DNA of 64,000 nucleotides from Desmonostoc geniculatum HA4340-LM1 (GCA_019359545.1 JAHHHB010000002.1:1-64000), one strand, 5' to 3'; counted from the stretch's first letter, positions 17,162-26,522 are shown. Translations and numbers: made by a program. The notes: generated from the letters alone by a model not told the origin.

Positions 17162-17305
17162 AAGACCGCACTGGCTCCCCAAGACCGCACTGGCTCCCCA
17201 AGACCGCACTGGCTCCCCAAGACCGCACTGGCTCCCCAAGACCGCACTGGCTCCCCAAGACCGCACTGGCTCCCCAAGACCGCACTGGCTCCCCAAGACC
17301 GCACT
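17162..17305. repeat. 19-bp tandem repeat, eight units
   Basis: Unit aagaccgcactggctcccc at exact 19-bp spacing from 17162, directly after the 25-bp array. The last copy diverges into gcctctgcgcctttgcgtga, a common interspersed sequence in this genome. Confidence 0.9.
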
Positions 17306-17422
17306 GCCTTGCCTCTGCGCCTTTGCGTGATACAAATTCATATTTATGCAAGAGGTCTAATGTTACTTTTCCCCTAAAATTGGGATTAATAGGATGACAA
17401 TTTCCTTGTTTTTCCCAAAACT

Positions 17423-18007
17423 ATGCAGTATCCTTTAGAACTCACCTTTAAACTCTGGGCATTCGCACCACAAATGTCAGTTGTTGATGCTCAAGGGAAT
17501 TTGGCTTTTTATGTCAAACAGAAACTCTTCAAGCTCAAGGAAGCAATTACAATCTTTGCTGATGCTGAGCAAACTCGTCCTATATATTACATCAAAGCAG
17601 ATCGCATTATTGACTTCTCGGCAAACTATAACTTTACCGATAGCAACGGTACTTACATTGGTTCAGTAAAACGACGCGGATTAAAATCTCTTTGGCGTGC
17701 GCGTTATGACATTTTTGATGGCGACACGACTACTTTGAACATCCAAGAGAAAAATCCGTGGGTGAAAATTGCTGATGCCCTGTTCGCAGAAATCCCAATT
17801 GTGGGTATATTCACTGGTTATGTTTTTAATCCAGTGTACTTGGTCAGCCGAGCTGATGGCACGATTGTGATGCGTTTGGAGAAAATCCCCACTTTCCTCT
17901 CCAGAAAATTTATCATCAAAGCTGTGGATCAACTCAGCGATCGCCAAGAGCAGCAAATTTTGTTAAGTTTGATGATGATGCTACTGCTAGAACGAAACCG
18001 TGGCTAA
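17423..18007 (+). CDS. LURP-one-related (tubby-like) protein
   Basis: A 194-aa protein of the LURP-one-related/DUF567 family, which has a tubby-like 12-stranded barrel around a central helix. Visible features are the opening YPLELTFKLWAFAPQMSVVD, strands in AFYVKQKLFKLKEAITIFAD, and the repeated strand pairs YYIKADRIIDFSANYNF and YIGSVKRRGLKSLWRARYDI. The hydrophobic C-terminal helix region carries LLSLMMMLLLERNRG. In plants, members are linked to defence, and tubby-like proteins bind membranes; the role in bacteria is not established. No signal peptide is present. The ATG at 17423 has little upstream Shine-Dalgarno. The gene stands alone, just after the minisatellite element. Confidence 0.8.
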   Translation: MQYPLELTFKLWAFAPQMSVVDAQGNLAFYVKQKLFKLKEAITIFADAEQTRPIYYIKADRIIDFSANYNFTDSNGTYIGSVKRRGLKSLWRARYDIFDGDTTTLNIQEKNPWVKIADALFAEIPIVGIFTGYVFNPVYLVSRADGTIVMRLEKIPTFLSRKFIIKAVDQLSDRQEQQILLSLMMMLLLERNRG

Positions 18008-18126
18008 AAGCTGAAGTATGAAGTATGAACTACAAAACATCAAGTCTTATTTGTTTTTCATCTCTATTGATAGCCTTCTGTCTGCTGTCTTCATCCTTCA
18101 TACTTTACACTTCAAACAGCTTTACT

Positions 18127-19068
18127 CTAACCAATTAATTTCTGCCAGCTGATAGGCCCAACAATTCCGTCGTCTTCTAAGCCATTTTGCCTTTGAAAGT
18201 TCTTGATTGCAGCCTCTGTTTGCGGCCCGTAAACGCCATCAACTTCAACACCTATACGATATTGCAAGTATCTGACAACTGCACCCCCAGCATGGTTTGG
18301 CCGGATAATTCGTTTTGCCAAAATTACATTTATGGCATTCCATGTAGTTGCATCAGCAATTCCAGTCGGCTGCACCCCGATAATAGTCTGAAATTTTTCT
18401 GTGGCAGATTTTGTATTAGCCCCGTTTATACCATCTTCTACTAATGCCCTATTGTTTTTATCAGTTATTTTGAGTCGATTTAAGGTTTGTTGCAGTCTCT
18501 TAATAGTGGTATCTATATTTTCCTCTTCGTCTGGTATCGGGTTAACTGGGGTGCTTGGCAGTTTACCAGTTAAGCCTTTAACGATCGCATTTGCCATTGT
18601 TTCGGCATTGAAAAGATTCATATCTTTTGCCGAATCAATGAAGCAACACTCTACAAGAATCGCAGGCATATCTGTATTCTTCAGGACAAACAAGTGGGAA
18701 CCACTCTTAACACCGCGATTAAAAAATCCTAATTTGACGATTTCATCTAATACAGGTTTTGCAATTTTTCTTCCATTCTCGCTAGTTGCAAATACTTCTG
18801 TGCCATTAGCTTGCCGGTTAAAGGCATTAAAATGAATCGAGACAAAAACATCTACTCTACTTGCATTAGCTGTAGCACATCGTTTTGAAAGTGATTCACG
18901 TACTGTACTCGCACTACTTGGTTTACATACTACGACTTCATGTCCTAAAGCTCTTAACTTGGTTATAACTCTATTACCGACATCTAAAGTTAAATTATCC
19001 TCAACTTTGATTCCTCTAGCTCCCGTGTCTGGTGGACAATTGTGACCGCTATCAATTCCATATTTCAT
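18127..19068 (-). CDS. N-acetylmuramoyl-L-alanine amidase with peptidoglycan-binding repeats
   Basis: 313 aa. Residues 1-170 form an Amidase_3 domain, a zinc enzyme that cuts the bond between N-acetylmuramic acid and L-alanine in peptidoglycan. Expected ligands are the His in IDSGHNCPPDTGARG, the Glu in VEDNLTLDVG and the His in FVSIHFNAFN; the catalytic Glu is in AILVECCFID. A linker at about 170-190 leads to two PG_binding_1 repeats (LQQTLNRLKI...VEDGINGANT and LQYRIGVEVDGVYGPQTEAA, then IVGPISWQKLIG). There is no signal peptide, which is unusual for a wall hydrolase; lysis-type or non-classical export is possible. The start has a TGAGGAT Shine-Dalgarno 6 nt upstream. Confidence 0.9.
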   Translation of the reverse strand: MKYGIDSGHNCPPDTGARGIKVEDNLTLDVGNRVITKLRALGHEVVVCKPSSASTVRESLSKRCATANASRVDVFVSIHFNAFNRQANGTEVFATSENGRKIAKPVLDEIVKLGFFNRGVKSGSHLFVLKNTDMPAILVECCFIDSAKDMNLFNAETMANAIVKGLTGKLPSTPVNPIPDEEENIDTTIKRLQQTLNRLKITDKNNRALVEDGINGANTKSATEKFQTIIGVQPTGIADATTWNAINVILAKRIIRPNHAGGAVVRYLQYRIGVEVDGVYGPQTEAAIKNFQRQNGLEDDGIVGPISWQKLIG

Positions 19069-19748
19069 GATTTCATCCTCAACTTACTTCTTTTTACACT
19101 AGTTCAAAACTCTTAAAATTATAGAGACAAATTTTTTTAAAAGTAATTTTTGGCAATGGTCGTATTATTTGAACCGTTAGTACACTGGCAGACAAATAAA
19201 TTTTTCTGCAAGGCATAACAACAGATTTTTGTGGTACGATCTGCTGATTCCAAGGTAAATTGTCACAAAAAAACACAACCATTATAATTTATCAAAATTG
19301 GGAATAACCCAGTAATTATTGCAATAAATTGAAATGCAGCAATTACCCCCATTATTCAGATAATAACGCTTGGTAAAAGTAGAAAGCCATGAAAAATGTA
19401 CCTAATTTAATGCCCCAGTTAAAAGCATCATCTAATGTGAACGTGGGCTGATAAAGTCGTAAATACTTTACAGACTCTACCCTTGCCTTTGTATTAACCC
19501 TGAGCAGCTTAACATATAATGCTCTACAGTATTAACAAATACGTGATAAATTTTATACGCTTGCCATAGTTATAGACTGCTGAAGATACGAGATGCTACG
19601 CAAAGGTCTAGGTTTTATAGACGCAACTTCAGTCCGAATGGTATTTTTGCAAGAACTCTACTGACCTGAATCTGTTGGTAGATATTTAACAATCAGCCTG
19701 AAAGCACGTTTAAAATTTAAGTAAAGAAATATTTCGTAGCTTACAGGC
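19069..19748. other. Intergenic region upstream of chlH
   Basis: A 680-bp gap between the divergent amidase and chlH genes. No convincing gene was found. The sequence is AT-rich and presumably contains both promoters. A HIP1-free stretch near 19,100-19,560 carries several short inverted repeats without further meaning that I can support. Confidence 0.4.
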
Positions 19749-22700
19749 ATGAAACGCATTGTCTTGATTGCTGGGTTTGAATCGTTTAACGCTGACTTGT
19801 ACAGAAAAGCAGCTTTTTTGGCTAACTCTCGCTGTCCAGAGTTGGATATTCGGGTATTTAGCGATCGCGATCTTATCAGCAAACGCCTGGAAGTCGAAGC
19901 AGCACTCGATGGCGCGGATGTGTTTTTCGGCAGCTTACTATTTGATTATGACCAAGTTGTGTGGTTGCGCGATCGCATTGCCCAAATTCCCATCCGCCTG
20001 GTGTTTGAGTCAGCCTTAGAATTGATGAGTTTAACCAAGCTGGGCGACTTTGCCATTGGCGATAAACCCAAAGGAATGCCCAAACCAGTTAAATTCATCC
20101 TCGACAAATTTAGCAATGGGCGGGAAGAAGACAAACTCGCCGGTTACATCAGCTTCTTAAAAATCGGCCCGAAACTCCTCAAATACGTGCCAGTACAAAA
20201 AGTCCAAGACTTACGCAACTGGTTAATTATCTATGGTTACTGGAATGCCGGCGGTTCAGAAAACGTCGCTTCATTATTCTGGACACTGGCAGAAAAATAC
20301 TTGGGTTTAAAGGTGGGCGACATTCCTGCGCCAATAGAAACGCCGAATATCGGATTACTCCATCCCGATTATCCAGGGTTTTTTACATCACCAAAAGCAT
20401 ATTTAGAATGGTATCTTGTGGGGCAGGCGTCTCGCCTGCCATTGTCGAAGGGCGGGCAAGATGCCCACCCCACAAAGTCTGTTGTCGGAATTTTACTTTA
20501 CCGCAAACATGTTATTACCAAACAACCCTACATTCCGCAACTGATTCGGCGTTTTGAAGCAGCCGGCTTAATTCCTTTGCCGATTTTCATTAACGGCGTG
20601 GAAGGACATGTGGCGGTACGAGATTGGATGACAACGGACTACGAAATTGGGCAGCGAAAATTAGGTAATATTGAGACTGCCTCACTTTCAACTGAAGCAG
20701 TGAAGGTGGATGCGATCGTTTCTACAATTGGCTTTCCTCTGGTGGGTGGCCCGGCTGGTTCAATGGAAGCAGGGCGTCAGGTAGAAGTAGCAAAGCGCAT
20801 CCTGACTGCCAAGAATGTACCTTATATTGTTGCTGCACCACTATTAATTCAAGATATTTACTCGTGGACGCGCCAAGGTATCGGCGGCTTGCAAAGTGTC
20901 GTATTGTATGCTTTGCCAGAACTAGATGGCGCTATTGATACGGTTCCCCTTGGTGGTTTAGTAGGCGAAAATATTTATCTGGTTCCCGAACGGGTGCAGC
21001 GATTAATTGGTAGGGTGAAAAGCTGGGTGGCTTTACGACAAAAACCTGCATCGGAACGCAAGATAGCCATTATTTTATATGGCTTCCCCCCAGGTTACGG
21101 TGCTGTAGGCACAGCTGCATTATTAAATGTCCCACGTAGTCTTTTGAAGTTTCTTTCTGCACTCAAAGACCAAGGCTATACCGTCGGAGATTTACCGGAA
21201 GATGGGGAAGAATTGATTCGCTGGGTGAAAGAAGCAGATGAATCTTTAAATGACCCAAATAACATCTTTGCGTCCCCATATCCCCGCCTCCCCGCGTCCG
21301 TCAACGTCCGCACATTAGAAAAATGGCTGGGATATCTGCAAACATCTCGCATTGAAAAACAATGGCAATCTCTCACGGGAACTGGTATTAAAACCTATGG
21401 TGATGAATTCCAAATTGGTGGTGTGCAATTAGGCAATGTGTGGATAGGTGTACAACCACCTTTGGGAATACAAGGCGACCCCATGCGCTTAATGTTTGAA
21501 CGGGATTTAACGCCGCATCCCCAATATGCTGCTTACTATAAATGGCTGCAAAATGACTTTCAAGCTGATGCTATAGTTCACTTTGGAATGCATGGTACGG
21601 TGGAATGGTTGCCCGGTTCTCCTTTGGGGAATACTGGTTATTCTTGGTCGGATATTCTGTTAGGAGATTTACCTAATCTATATATATATGCGGCGAATAA
21701 TCCTTCTGAGTCGATTTTGGCAAAACGTCGAGGTTATGGTGTATTGATTTCTCACAATGTACCGCCTTATGGACGGGCAGGTTTGTATAAGGAATTGGTA
21801 GCATTGCGAGATTTAATTTCGGAGTATCGGGAAGATCCACAAAAGAATTATGTGCTGAAGGAAGGGATTTGTAAAAAAATTCTGGATACGGGTTTGGATG
21901 CAGATTGTCCGTTTGAGGATGCGAAAAAGTTGGGTATTTCGTTTAGTCCGGAAAATATGCGGATGTTTAGCGGTCATGCTTTTGATAGTTATTTGGTGGA
22001 GTTATATGAGTATTTGCAAGTTTTAGAAAATCGTCTATTTTCTTCGGGGTTGCATACTTTGGGAGAAGAACCTAATGAAGAAGAATTAGCTTCGTATTTG
22101 GAGGCTTATTTTGGGGAGGAGGAAGAGATAAACGAACCGCAGAGGCACAGAGAAGAAAGAGAGGAGGAGGGAAGATTAATAAGGGATTTGTTGATGCAAT
22201 CTACGGATGAGTTAACGAATTTGTTAAGGGGGTTGAATGGGGAATATATTCCGCCTGCGCCTGGTGGTGATTTGTTGCGGGATGGGGTTGGTGTTTTGCC
22301 AACTGGGAGGAATATTCATGCTTTAGATCCTTATAGGATGCCTTCACCTGGGGCTTATGAACGGGGACGAGAAATTGGTAGAAAAATTATCGCGCAGCAT
22401 TTGGATGAATATGGTAAATATCCGGAAACTGTGGCGGTGATGTTATGGGGATTGGATGCTATTAAAACTAAGGGTGAATCTCTTGGGATTCTTTTGGAAT
22501 TGGTGGGGGCTGAACCTGTTAAGGAAGGAACTGGGCGAATTGTTCGTTATGAATTAAAGTCTTTGGCTGAGGTTGGACATCCCCGCATTGATGTGTTGGG
22601 AAATTTATCGGGAATTTTCCGCGATAGTTTTGTGAATATTATTGAATTGTTGGATGATTTGTTTCAACGGGCGGCTGATGTTGATGAACCGGAAGAGCAA

Positions 22701-23477
22701 AATTTTATTAGAAAACATGCTTTAGTTTTGCAAGCCCAAGGTGTACAAAATGCATCGGCGAGATTGTTTTCTAATCCGGCGGGTGATTTTGGTTCTTTGG
22801 TAAATGATAAAGTGGTTGATGGTAACTGGGAATCTGGTGAGGAGTTAGGGAATACTTGGCAAAGTCGGAATGTTTTTAGCTATGGTAGAGAAGATAAAGG
22901 TCAAGCTAGACCGGAAGTTTTGAATGCGTTATTAAAAACTAGCGATCGCATTGTACAAGAAATCGATTCTGTAGAATATGGTTTAACTGATATTCAGGAA
23001 TATTACGCTAATACCGGTGGTTTGAAAAAGGCAGCAGAAAAACAACGCGGTCAAAAAGTTACAACCAGTTTTGTGGAAAGTTTCTCGAAAGATACTACCC
23101 CTGGGAATTTAGATGATTTACTCAGAATTGAGTATCGCAGCAAATTAGTAAATCCCAAATGGGCTGAAGCAATGGCGAATCAAGGTTCGGGTGGTGCATT
23201 TGAAATTTCCCAACGCATGACGGCGTTAATTGGTTGGGGTGGTACTGCCGATTTTACCGATGATTGGGTTTATGACCAAGCGGCTGATACTTATGCTTTA
23301 GATGCAGAAATGGCAGAGAAATTACGCAAGGCAAATCCCGAAGCTTTCCGCAATATTTTAGGCAGAATGTTGGAGGCACATGGGCGCGGTTTCTGGCAAG
23401 CTGATAATGAGAAATTAGATAAATTGCGCCAATTGTATGAGTTGACAGATGAAGAGTTGGAAGGGGTGACAGTTTAG
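19749..23477 (+). CDS. chlH: Magnesium chelatase subunit H
   Basis: A 1242-aa porphyrin-binding catalytic subunit of magnesium chelatase, which with ChlI and ChlD inserts Mg into protoporphyrin IX. The N-terminal domain (VLIAGFESFNADLYRKAAFL) and the chelatase core are present: IVHFGMHGTVEWLPGSPLGN, LPNLYIYAANNPSESILAKR and LISHNVPPYGRAGLYKEL. A C-terminal MTALIGWGGTADFTDDWVYD follows. This pattern fits ChlH rather than CobN. At 1242 aa it is shorter than the usual cyanobacterial ChlH (about 1330), so it may be the second ChlH-type paralogue. Two stretches look foreign: near residues 224-245 (QASRLPLSKGGQDAHPTK), encoded by an interspersed palindrome, and near residues 795-808 (EPQRHREEREEEGR), encoded by a common repeat. 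Both keep the frame. Confidence 0.9.
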   Translation: MKRIVLIAGFESFNADLYRKAAFLANSRCPELDIRVFSDRDLISKRLEVEAALDGADVFFGSLLFDYDQVVWLRDRIAQIPIRLVFESALELMSLTKLGDFAIGDKPKGMPKPVKFILDKFSNGREEDKLAGYISFLKIGPKLLKYVPVQKVQDLRNWLIIYGYWNAGGSENVASLFWTLAEKYLGLKVGDIPAPIETPNIGLLHPDYPGFFTSPKAYLEWYLVGQASRLPLSKGGQDAHPTKSVVGILLYRKHVITKQPYIPQLIRRFEAAGLIPLPIFINGVEGHVAVRDWMTTDYEIGQRKLGNIETASLSTEAVKVDAIVSTIGFPLVGGPAGSMEAGRQVEVAKRILTAKNVPYIVAAPLLIQDIYSWTRQGIGGLQSVVLYALPELDGAIDTVPLGGLVGENIYLVPERVQRLIGRVKSWVALRQKPASERKIAIILYGFPPGYGAVGTAALLNVPRSLLKFLSALKDQGYTVGDLPEDGEELIRWVKEADESLNDPNNIFASPYPRLPASVNVRTLEKWLGYLQTSRIEKQWQSLTGTGIKTYGDEFQIGGVQLGNVWIGVQPPLGIQGDPMRLMFERDLTPHPQYAAYYKWLQNDFQADAIVHFGMHGTVEWLPGSPLGNTGYSWSDILLGDLPNLYIYAANNPSESILAKRRGYGVLISHNVPPYGRAGLYKELVALRDLISEYREDPQKNYVLKEGICKKILDTGLDADCPFEDAKKLGISFSPENMRMFSGHAFDSYLVELYEYLQVLENRLFSSGLHTLGEEPNEEELASYLEAYFGEEEEINEPQRHREEREEEGRLIRDLLMQSTDELTNLLRGLNGEYIPPAPGGDLLRDGVGVLPTGRNIHALDPYRMPSPGAYERGREIGRKIIAQHLDEYGKYPETVAVMLWGLDAIKTKGESLGILLELVGAEPVKEGTGRIVRYELKSLAEVGHPRIDVLGNLSGIFRDSFVNIIELLDDLFQRAADVDEPEEQNFIRKHALVLQAQGVQNASARLFSNPAGDFGSLVNDKVVDGNWESGEELGNTWQSRNVFSYGREDKGQARPEVLNALLKTSDRIVQEIDSVEYGLTDIQEYYANTGGLKKAAEKQRGQKVTTSFVESFSKDTTPGNLDDLLRIEYRSKLVNPKWAEAMANQGSGGAFEISQRMTALIGWGGTADFTDDWVYDQAADTYALDAEMAEKLRKANPEAFRNILGRMLEAHGRGFWQADNEKLDKLRQLYELTDEELEGVTV
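20415..20477. repeat. Palindromic repeat inside the chlH frame
   Basis: cttgtggggcaggcgtctcg at the left pairs loosely with the gggcaagatgcccaccccac segment at the right. The repeat encodes about 21 residues that break the otherwise conserved run AYLEWY...VVGILLYRKHVI. It resembles a widespread cyanobacterial intergenic palindrome, here tolerated in coding sequence. Confidence 0.7.
22126..22170 (+). repeat. 'gcagaggcacagagaa' interspersed repeat inside chlH
   Basis: aaacgaaccgcagaggcaca and the following purine-rich gagaagaaagagagg belong to a repeat type usually found between genes in this order. Here it adds a charged run in a variable acidic region of ChlH without shifting the frame. Confidence 0.55.
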
Positions 23478-23683
23478 ATAGGGATAAATTATCTAAATAG
23501 AATAAAGGCATCAGTCGTCAGAATTCAGTTAGGTATTCTGTACGACTGGTGGATAAATAATTGTAGGATGCAAAAATTCTCCCCCAAACTCCAACTACCG
23601 AAAGTTGGTAAAACAGAAAAACTTCAGCGTCAATCGCCTAACTCTCGCAAATTGGTTTGCTCCGTGTGGCTGGGGCTTTGAAA

Positions 23684-24106
23684 TTATGCTTCCAGTTTTT
23701 GCACATAGACTGGACAAGGTGTAAGCGTATTGAGCAAAGATTCGTCTGCTGTCCAGAATTGGGCAGATTCTAGCTCCGCAACTGCCAAAAAAGCGGCATC
23801 ATAGAGAGTTGCCAAGTAGAACTGTTGGGCGATCGCCCATGTTTTTGCTCGGATAGCATTGTTATCCAGGTAGTCAACAGGCATTTGGCAAAAGTCATCA
23901 TAAAACCCCTCTGCCTGTGCTACGGTAATTGCCCCCAACCTTACTTTTTTTCGCAACACTGAGCCAACTTCCGTCCATGCAAATGCCGGAGCAACCAAAC
24001 GCTCATTCGATGTCAGCAAGGGAAGGATCAAATTCCTCGCTTGGGGTTGCAGTGTTTCAGGTACAAGATAAGGAATCCAAAGACTGGTATCGATACACTT
24101 AGTCAC
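23684..24106 (-). CDS. PIN-domain toxin (VapC-like ribonuclease)
   Basis: About 140 aa. PIN-domain acids are visible: Asp in CIDTSLWIPYL, Glu in AFAWTEVGSVLRKK, Asp in ATLYDAAFLAVAEL and Asp in FWTADESLLN. Such proteins are Mg-dependent ribonucleases that act as toxins when free of their antitoxin. The frame is open to an earlier start at 24118, but the GTG at 24106 overlaps the antitoxin stop in GTGACTAA, so translational coupling points to that start. The partner RHH gene is immediately upstream on the same strand. Target RNA cannot be judged from sequence. Confidence 0.85.
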   Translation of the reverse strand: MTKCIDTSLWIPYLVPETLQPQARNLILPLLTSNERLVAPAFAWTEVGSVLRKKVRLGAITVAQAEGFYDDFCQMPVDYLDNNAIRAKTWAIAQQFYLATLYDAAFLAVAELESAQFWTADESLLNTLTPCPVYVQKLEA

Positions 24107-24353
24107 GCCGTCCCTCACCAGATCGAAGCTGACGAATCAAGTCCACAGAACTTGATTGAATCCCTGTTTTGGCTTCTACTTCGGCACTACGAGCCACAAT
24201 GCGCTGATGTGCTGCCAGACTTCGCCGTCGTCGCACCTCGCGGGCGATCGCTTCAACAATCATCTCGTTAAAAGACTCACTGCCCTCTCGAAACTGCCTT
24301 GCTTGCTCAAGCAGATCGGCAGGAATGCGGATAGTTACAGCTTCTCGCTCCAT
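24099..24353 (-). CDS. Ribbon-helix-helix antitoxin
   Basis: 84 aa. The N-terminal AVTIRIPADLLEQARQFREG is a ribbon-helix-helix (CopG/VapB-like) DNA-binding fold, followed by SFNEMIVEAIAREVRRRRSL. The basic, helical C-terminal part (AAHQRIVARSAEVEAKTGIQ) would wrap the PIN toxin. Its stop overlaps the toxin start by 8 nt. It should bind its own promoter and repress the pair. A purine-poor leader (caaactgcaactATGGAG on the minus strand) gives no strong ribosome-binding site. Confidence 0.85.
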   Translation of the reverse strand: MEREAVTIRIPADLLEQARQFREGSESFNEMIVEAIAREVRRRRSLAAHQRIVARSAEVEAKTGIQSSSVDLIRQLRSGEGRRD

Positions 24354-24478
24354 AGTTGCAGTTTATGTAGTCATAATAATGATATCATATATTGTAACTA
24401 TCTTATGAATCAGTCGGCTACTGTCCTTGACAATCGACCTGACTTTTCACGTTATGTGGAAAAGCTAACGATTAACCT

Positions 24479-24545
24479 AACCCCCTTCCCGAAGCGGGAA
24501 GGGGGAAAATTCAAAGTCTCTCTCCCAGAAGGAGAGAAAAATAGA
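24479..24545. repeat. Interspersed 'cccccttcccgaagcgggaaggggg' repeat
   Basis: A short palindrome (ccccttcccg/cgggaagggg) followed by ctctctcccagaaggagaga. The same family occurs at 33,590-34,045 around the second copy of the 8-bp-duplicating element. Confidence 0.7.
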
Positions 24546-24595
24546 AGTTTCGTCCGCAATTTTTAGCGTATATCATCGATAATCTTGGTTTTGGT

Positions 24596-24913
24596 GTGAA
24601 ACCAACCATCGAAGAAACCCAGAATTTAATCAAGGATAGTGAATTATTTAATATCATGGGTTTAGTTCGTTTCCAATCGGATAATATTGCCAAATCAACC
24701 TGTGATTGGTTTATTAATATTTTCAAGAAACCACCTCAAGAATTTTTGGAAAGGTTGGCGGGTGGACATTTAAAACCTCTAGGTATTCAATTAGGTAACA
24801 ATGTACTGAATCTGTTTGATAAACCCTTAATTGAATCAGTTGAAAAACGTAACAAAGCATTTGAACAGCATGTAATTGAGTTGTTCAAGAAACTAAAAGA
24901 AAAAGCAAAATAA
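24596..24913 (+). pseudogene. C-terminal fragment of an unrecognised protein
   Basis: 105 aa from a GTG, but the coding similarity appears to continue upstream in frame (F-R-P-Q-F-L-A-Y-I-I-D-N-L-G-F-G-V) until a TAG inside the preceding interspersed repeat. This suggests that the repeat has replaced the 5' part of a longer gene. The visible part is mostly helical (KPTIEETQNLIKDSELFNIM, CDWFINIFKKPPQEFLERLA) with a Lys-rich end. I do not recognise the family. The base after the stop runs straight into a ggggcatt tandem repeat. Confidence 0.45.
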
Positions 24914-24914
24914 T

Positions 24915-24972
24915 GGGAATGGGGCATTGGGCATTGGGCATGGGGCATTGGGCATGGGGCATTGGGCATTGG
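24915..24972. repeat. 'tggggcattgggca' tandem repeat
   Basis: Alternating ggggcattgggcattgggcat units lie between the fragment gene and argC, followed by a cctgcctcccc-type array on the other strand sense up to about 25,045. It is non-coding. Confidence 0.8.
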
Positions 24973-25046
24973 TTATTTCTCCCCCTGCCTCCCCTGCCTC
25001 CCCTGCATCCCCTACTCCCCACTTCCCACTCCCCACTCCCCATTCC

Positions 25047-26018
25047 TCATAACCCCAACTCTTCCGGAAAGCCCAACATAATATTGAGATTTTGGACTGC
25101 GGCTCCGGATGCGCCTTTGCCTAAGTTGTCGAGACGAGCAACTAGCAAGGCTTCTTTGGTAGCGTCATTGGCGAAGACAAAAACCTGAACAAAGTTGGTG
25201 TCGTTCATTGCTTTGGCATCTAGAAATGTTCCGTCTCTGAGAAAGGTAGGTTCTCCCAATGAAACAACCTGGACAAACTTTTCACTTTGGTAGTAGTTAG
25301 CGATCGCTTCATAGATTACCTCACCTGATGGTGGATTATCCAAAATCCCCAACGGCAAAGGTACTTGTACTAACATCCCCTGCTCAAAATCCCCCACCGA
25401 CGGTACAAACAGCGGCGGCGATGCTAATCCCGAAAAGTAATGCATTTCCTTAACGTGTTTATGCCCAAACTGCAAACCGTAGATGCCATAGGGATAAAAC
25501 GACTCTCCCCCGGCTTGCTGTTCGTGGAAACCATCATACTTTTGAATCAGATTCTTGCCGCCACCAGAGTAACCTGACACTGCATTCACGGTGATGGGAA
25601 AGTCAGCCTTTAAAATTCCTTTGGCAATCAACGGACGAATACAAGCCAAAAACCCTGTAGGATAACAACCGGGATTACTCACAAACTGGGCGCTGGCGAT
25701 TTTTTCTCGTTGCCCTGGATTGAGTTCGGGGAAGCCATACACCCAACCCTCTGCTGTGCGATGGGCAGTACTAGCATCAAGGATTTTAACGGTAGTATTA
25801 CTGACTAAGCTCACAGCTTCGCGGGCTGCGTCATCAGGCAAGCAGAGAATGACAACATCCACGGCATTAATCAGTTTAGCTCGCTCAGTTGCATCTTTTC
25901 GTTTAGATGCTTCAATGCTAACTAACTCAATGTCATCCCGTTGGTTGAGGCGTGAGTAAATTTGTAAGCCTGTGGTTCCTGATTCTCCATCAATGAAAAT
26001 TTTAGGTTTAGTAGTCAT
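25047..26018 (-). CDS. argC: N-acetyl-gamma-glutamyl-phosphate reductase, type 2
   Basis: A 323-aa enzyme of arginine synthesis that reduces N-acetylglutamyl phosphate to the semialdehyde with NADPH, in the cytoplasm. The NADPH-binding start is KIFIDGESGTTGLQIYSRL. Next come VVILCLPDDAAREAVSLV, DASTAHRTAEGWVYGFPELN and the catalytic cysteine in FVSNPGCYPTGFLACIRPL. The C-terminal part has AVSGYSGGGKNLIQKY and a late GKGASGAAVQNLNIMLGF, all hallmarks of ArgC. The length fits the short (type 2) form. It starts with ATG at 26018 and is not next to other arg genes, which is usual in cyanobacteria. Confidence 0.93.
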   Translation of the reverse strand: MTTKPKIFIDGESGTTGLQIYSRLNQRDDIELVSIEASKRKDATERAKLINAVDVVILCLPDDAAREAVSLVSNTTVKILDASTAHRTAEGWVYGFPELNPGQREKIASAQFVSNPGCYPTGFLACIRPLIAKGILKADFPITVNAVSGYSGGGKNLIQKYDGFHEQQAGGESFYPYGIYGLQFGHKHVKEMHYFSGLASPPLFVPSVGDFEQGMLVQVPLPLGILDNPPSGEVIYEAIANYYQSEKFVQVVSLGEPTFLRDGTFLDAKAMNDTNFVQVFVFANDATKEALLVARLDNLGKGASGAAVQNLNIMLGFPEELGL

Positions 26019-26522
26019 GCGATCGGCATCTTACTCTATATATTAATTATTAAAGTTTAAAACGGGGATTTAGACCCCAAATTAAACTTACCATGCAATA
26101 GTTGTCGAAAACTCTGATTTCCAACTGTTTACTCTTCATTTTATAAAGGATCTTCAAAAAGCTTGACAGCGTTTTTGATTTATTTGAAGCCACAATCTCC
26201 CGTAGGGTAGCACAGCTGTGCGCCCGTACAACGTGGTCTATTTACCTGAAAATTGCTGTAAATCTCTTTTGCTCTATCCAGAATTCTGCGTCATTGCAAT
26301 TTGCAGTATTTATTCCTAGTTGTTGGAGCGTAAATTGCCAAAAACATTGCAGACAGATAGGTTGGATTTTTTTTACAAAAATATTTTCCAATTGTGATTT
26401 AAGTGCGGCATCTGGGAACAATTTATGGAACTCAGGTTTTGTTGGGTACTTAACACTTACTAAGTGCCTAAAAAAGAATATAAACCTGTTGAAAATGCTG
26501 CCCATTTTTCCGCAATTTAAAA
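26019..26522. other. Intergenic region with a 'gtagcacagctgtgc' copy
   Basis: No gene is supported here. A copy of the palindromic gtagggtagcacagctgtgc repeat lies at 26202-26221, matching arms at 27786-27821 and 28177-28211. The AT-rich end (26,360-26,520) probably includes the MFS gene promoter. Confidence 0.45.

Larger units (their letters stand above)
16966..17359. mobile_element. Inverted-repeat element filled with two minisatellites
   Basis: tagacctcttgca (16966-16978) and its exact reverse complement (17347-17359) bound a 394-bp segment made almost wholly of two tandem arrays. The TA at each outer edge would fit a Tc1/IS630-type TA target. No protein is credible here: frames on both strands are translations of the repeats. 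Confidence 0.6.

Noticed and set aside
17013-17305. Possible CRISPR array
   Set aside because: Units are directly adjacent, with no spacers.
16922-17397. Several 70-150 aa frames on both strands
   Set aside because: All are translations of the two minisatellites; the repeats lack stops in several frames.
24787-25188. Short frames on both strands around the ggggcatt array
   Set aside because: They are repeat-derived or shadows of argC.
26242-26505. 87-aa minus-strand frame upstream of the MFS gene
   Set aside because: AT-rich, no recognisable motif, and placed where a promoter is expected.
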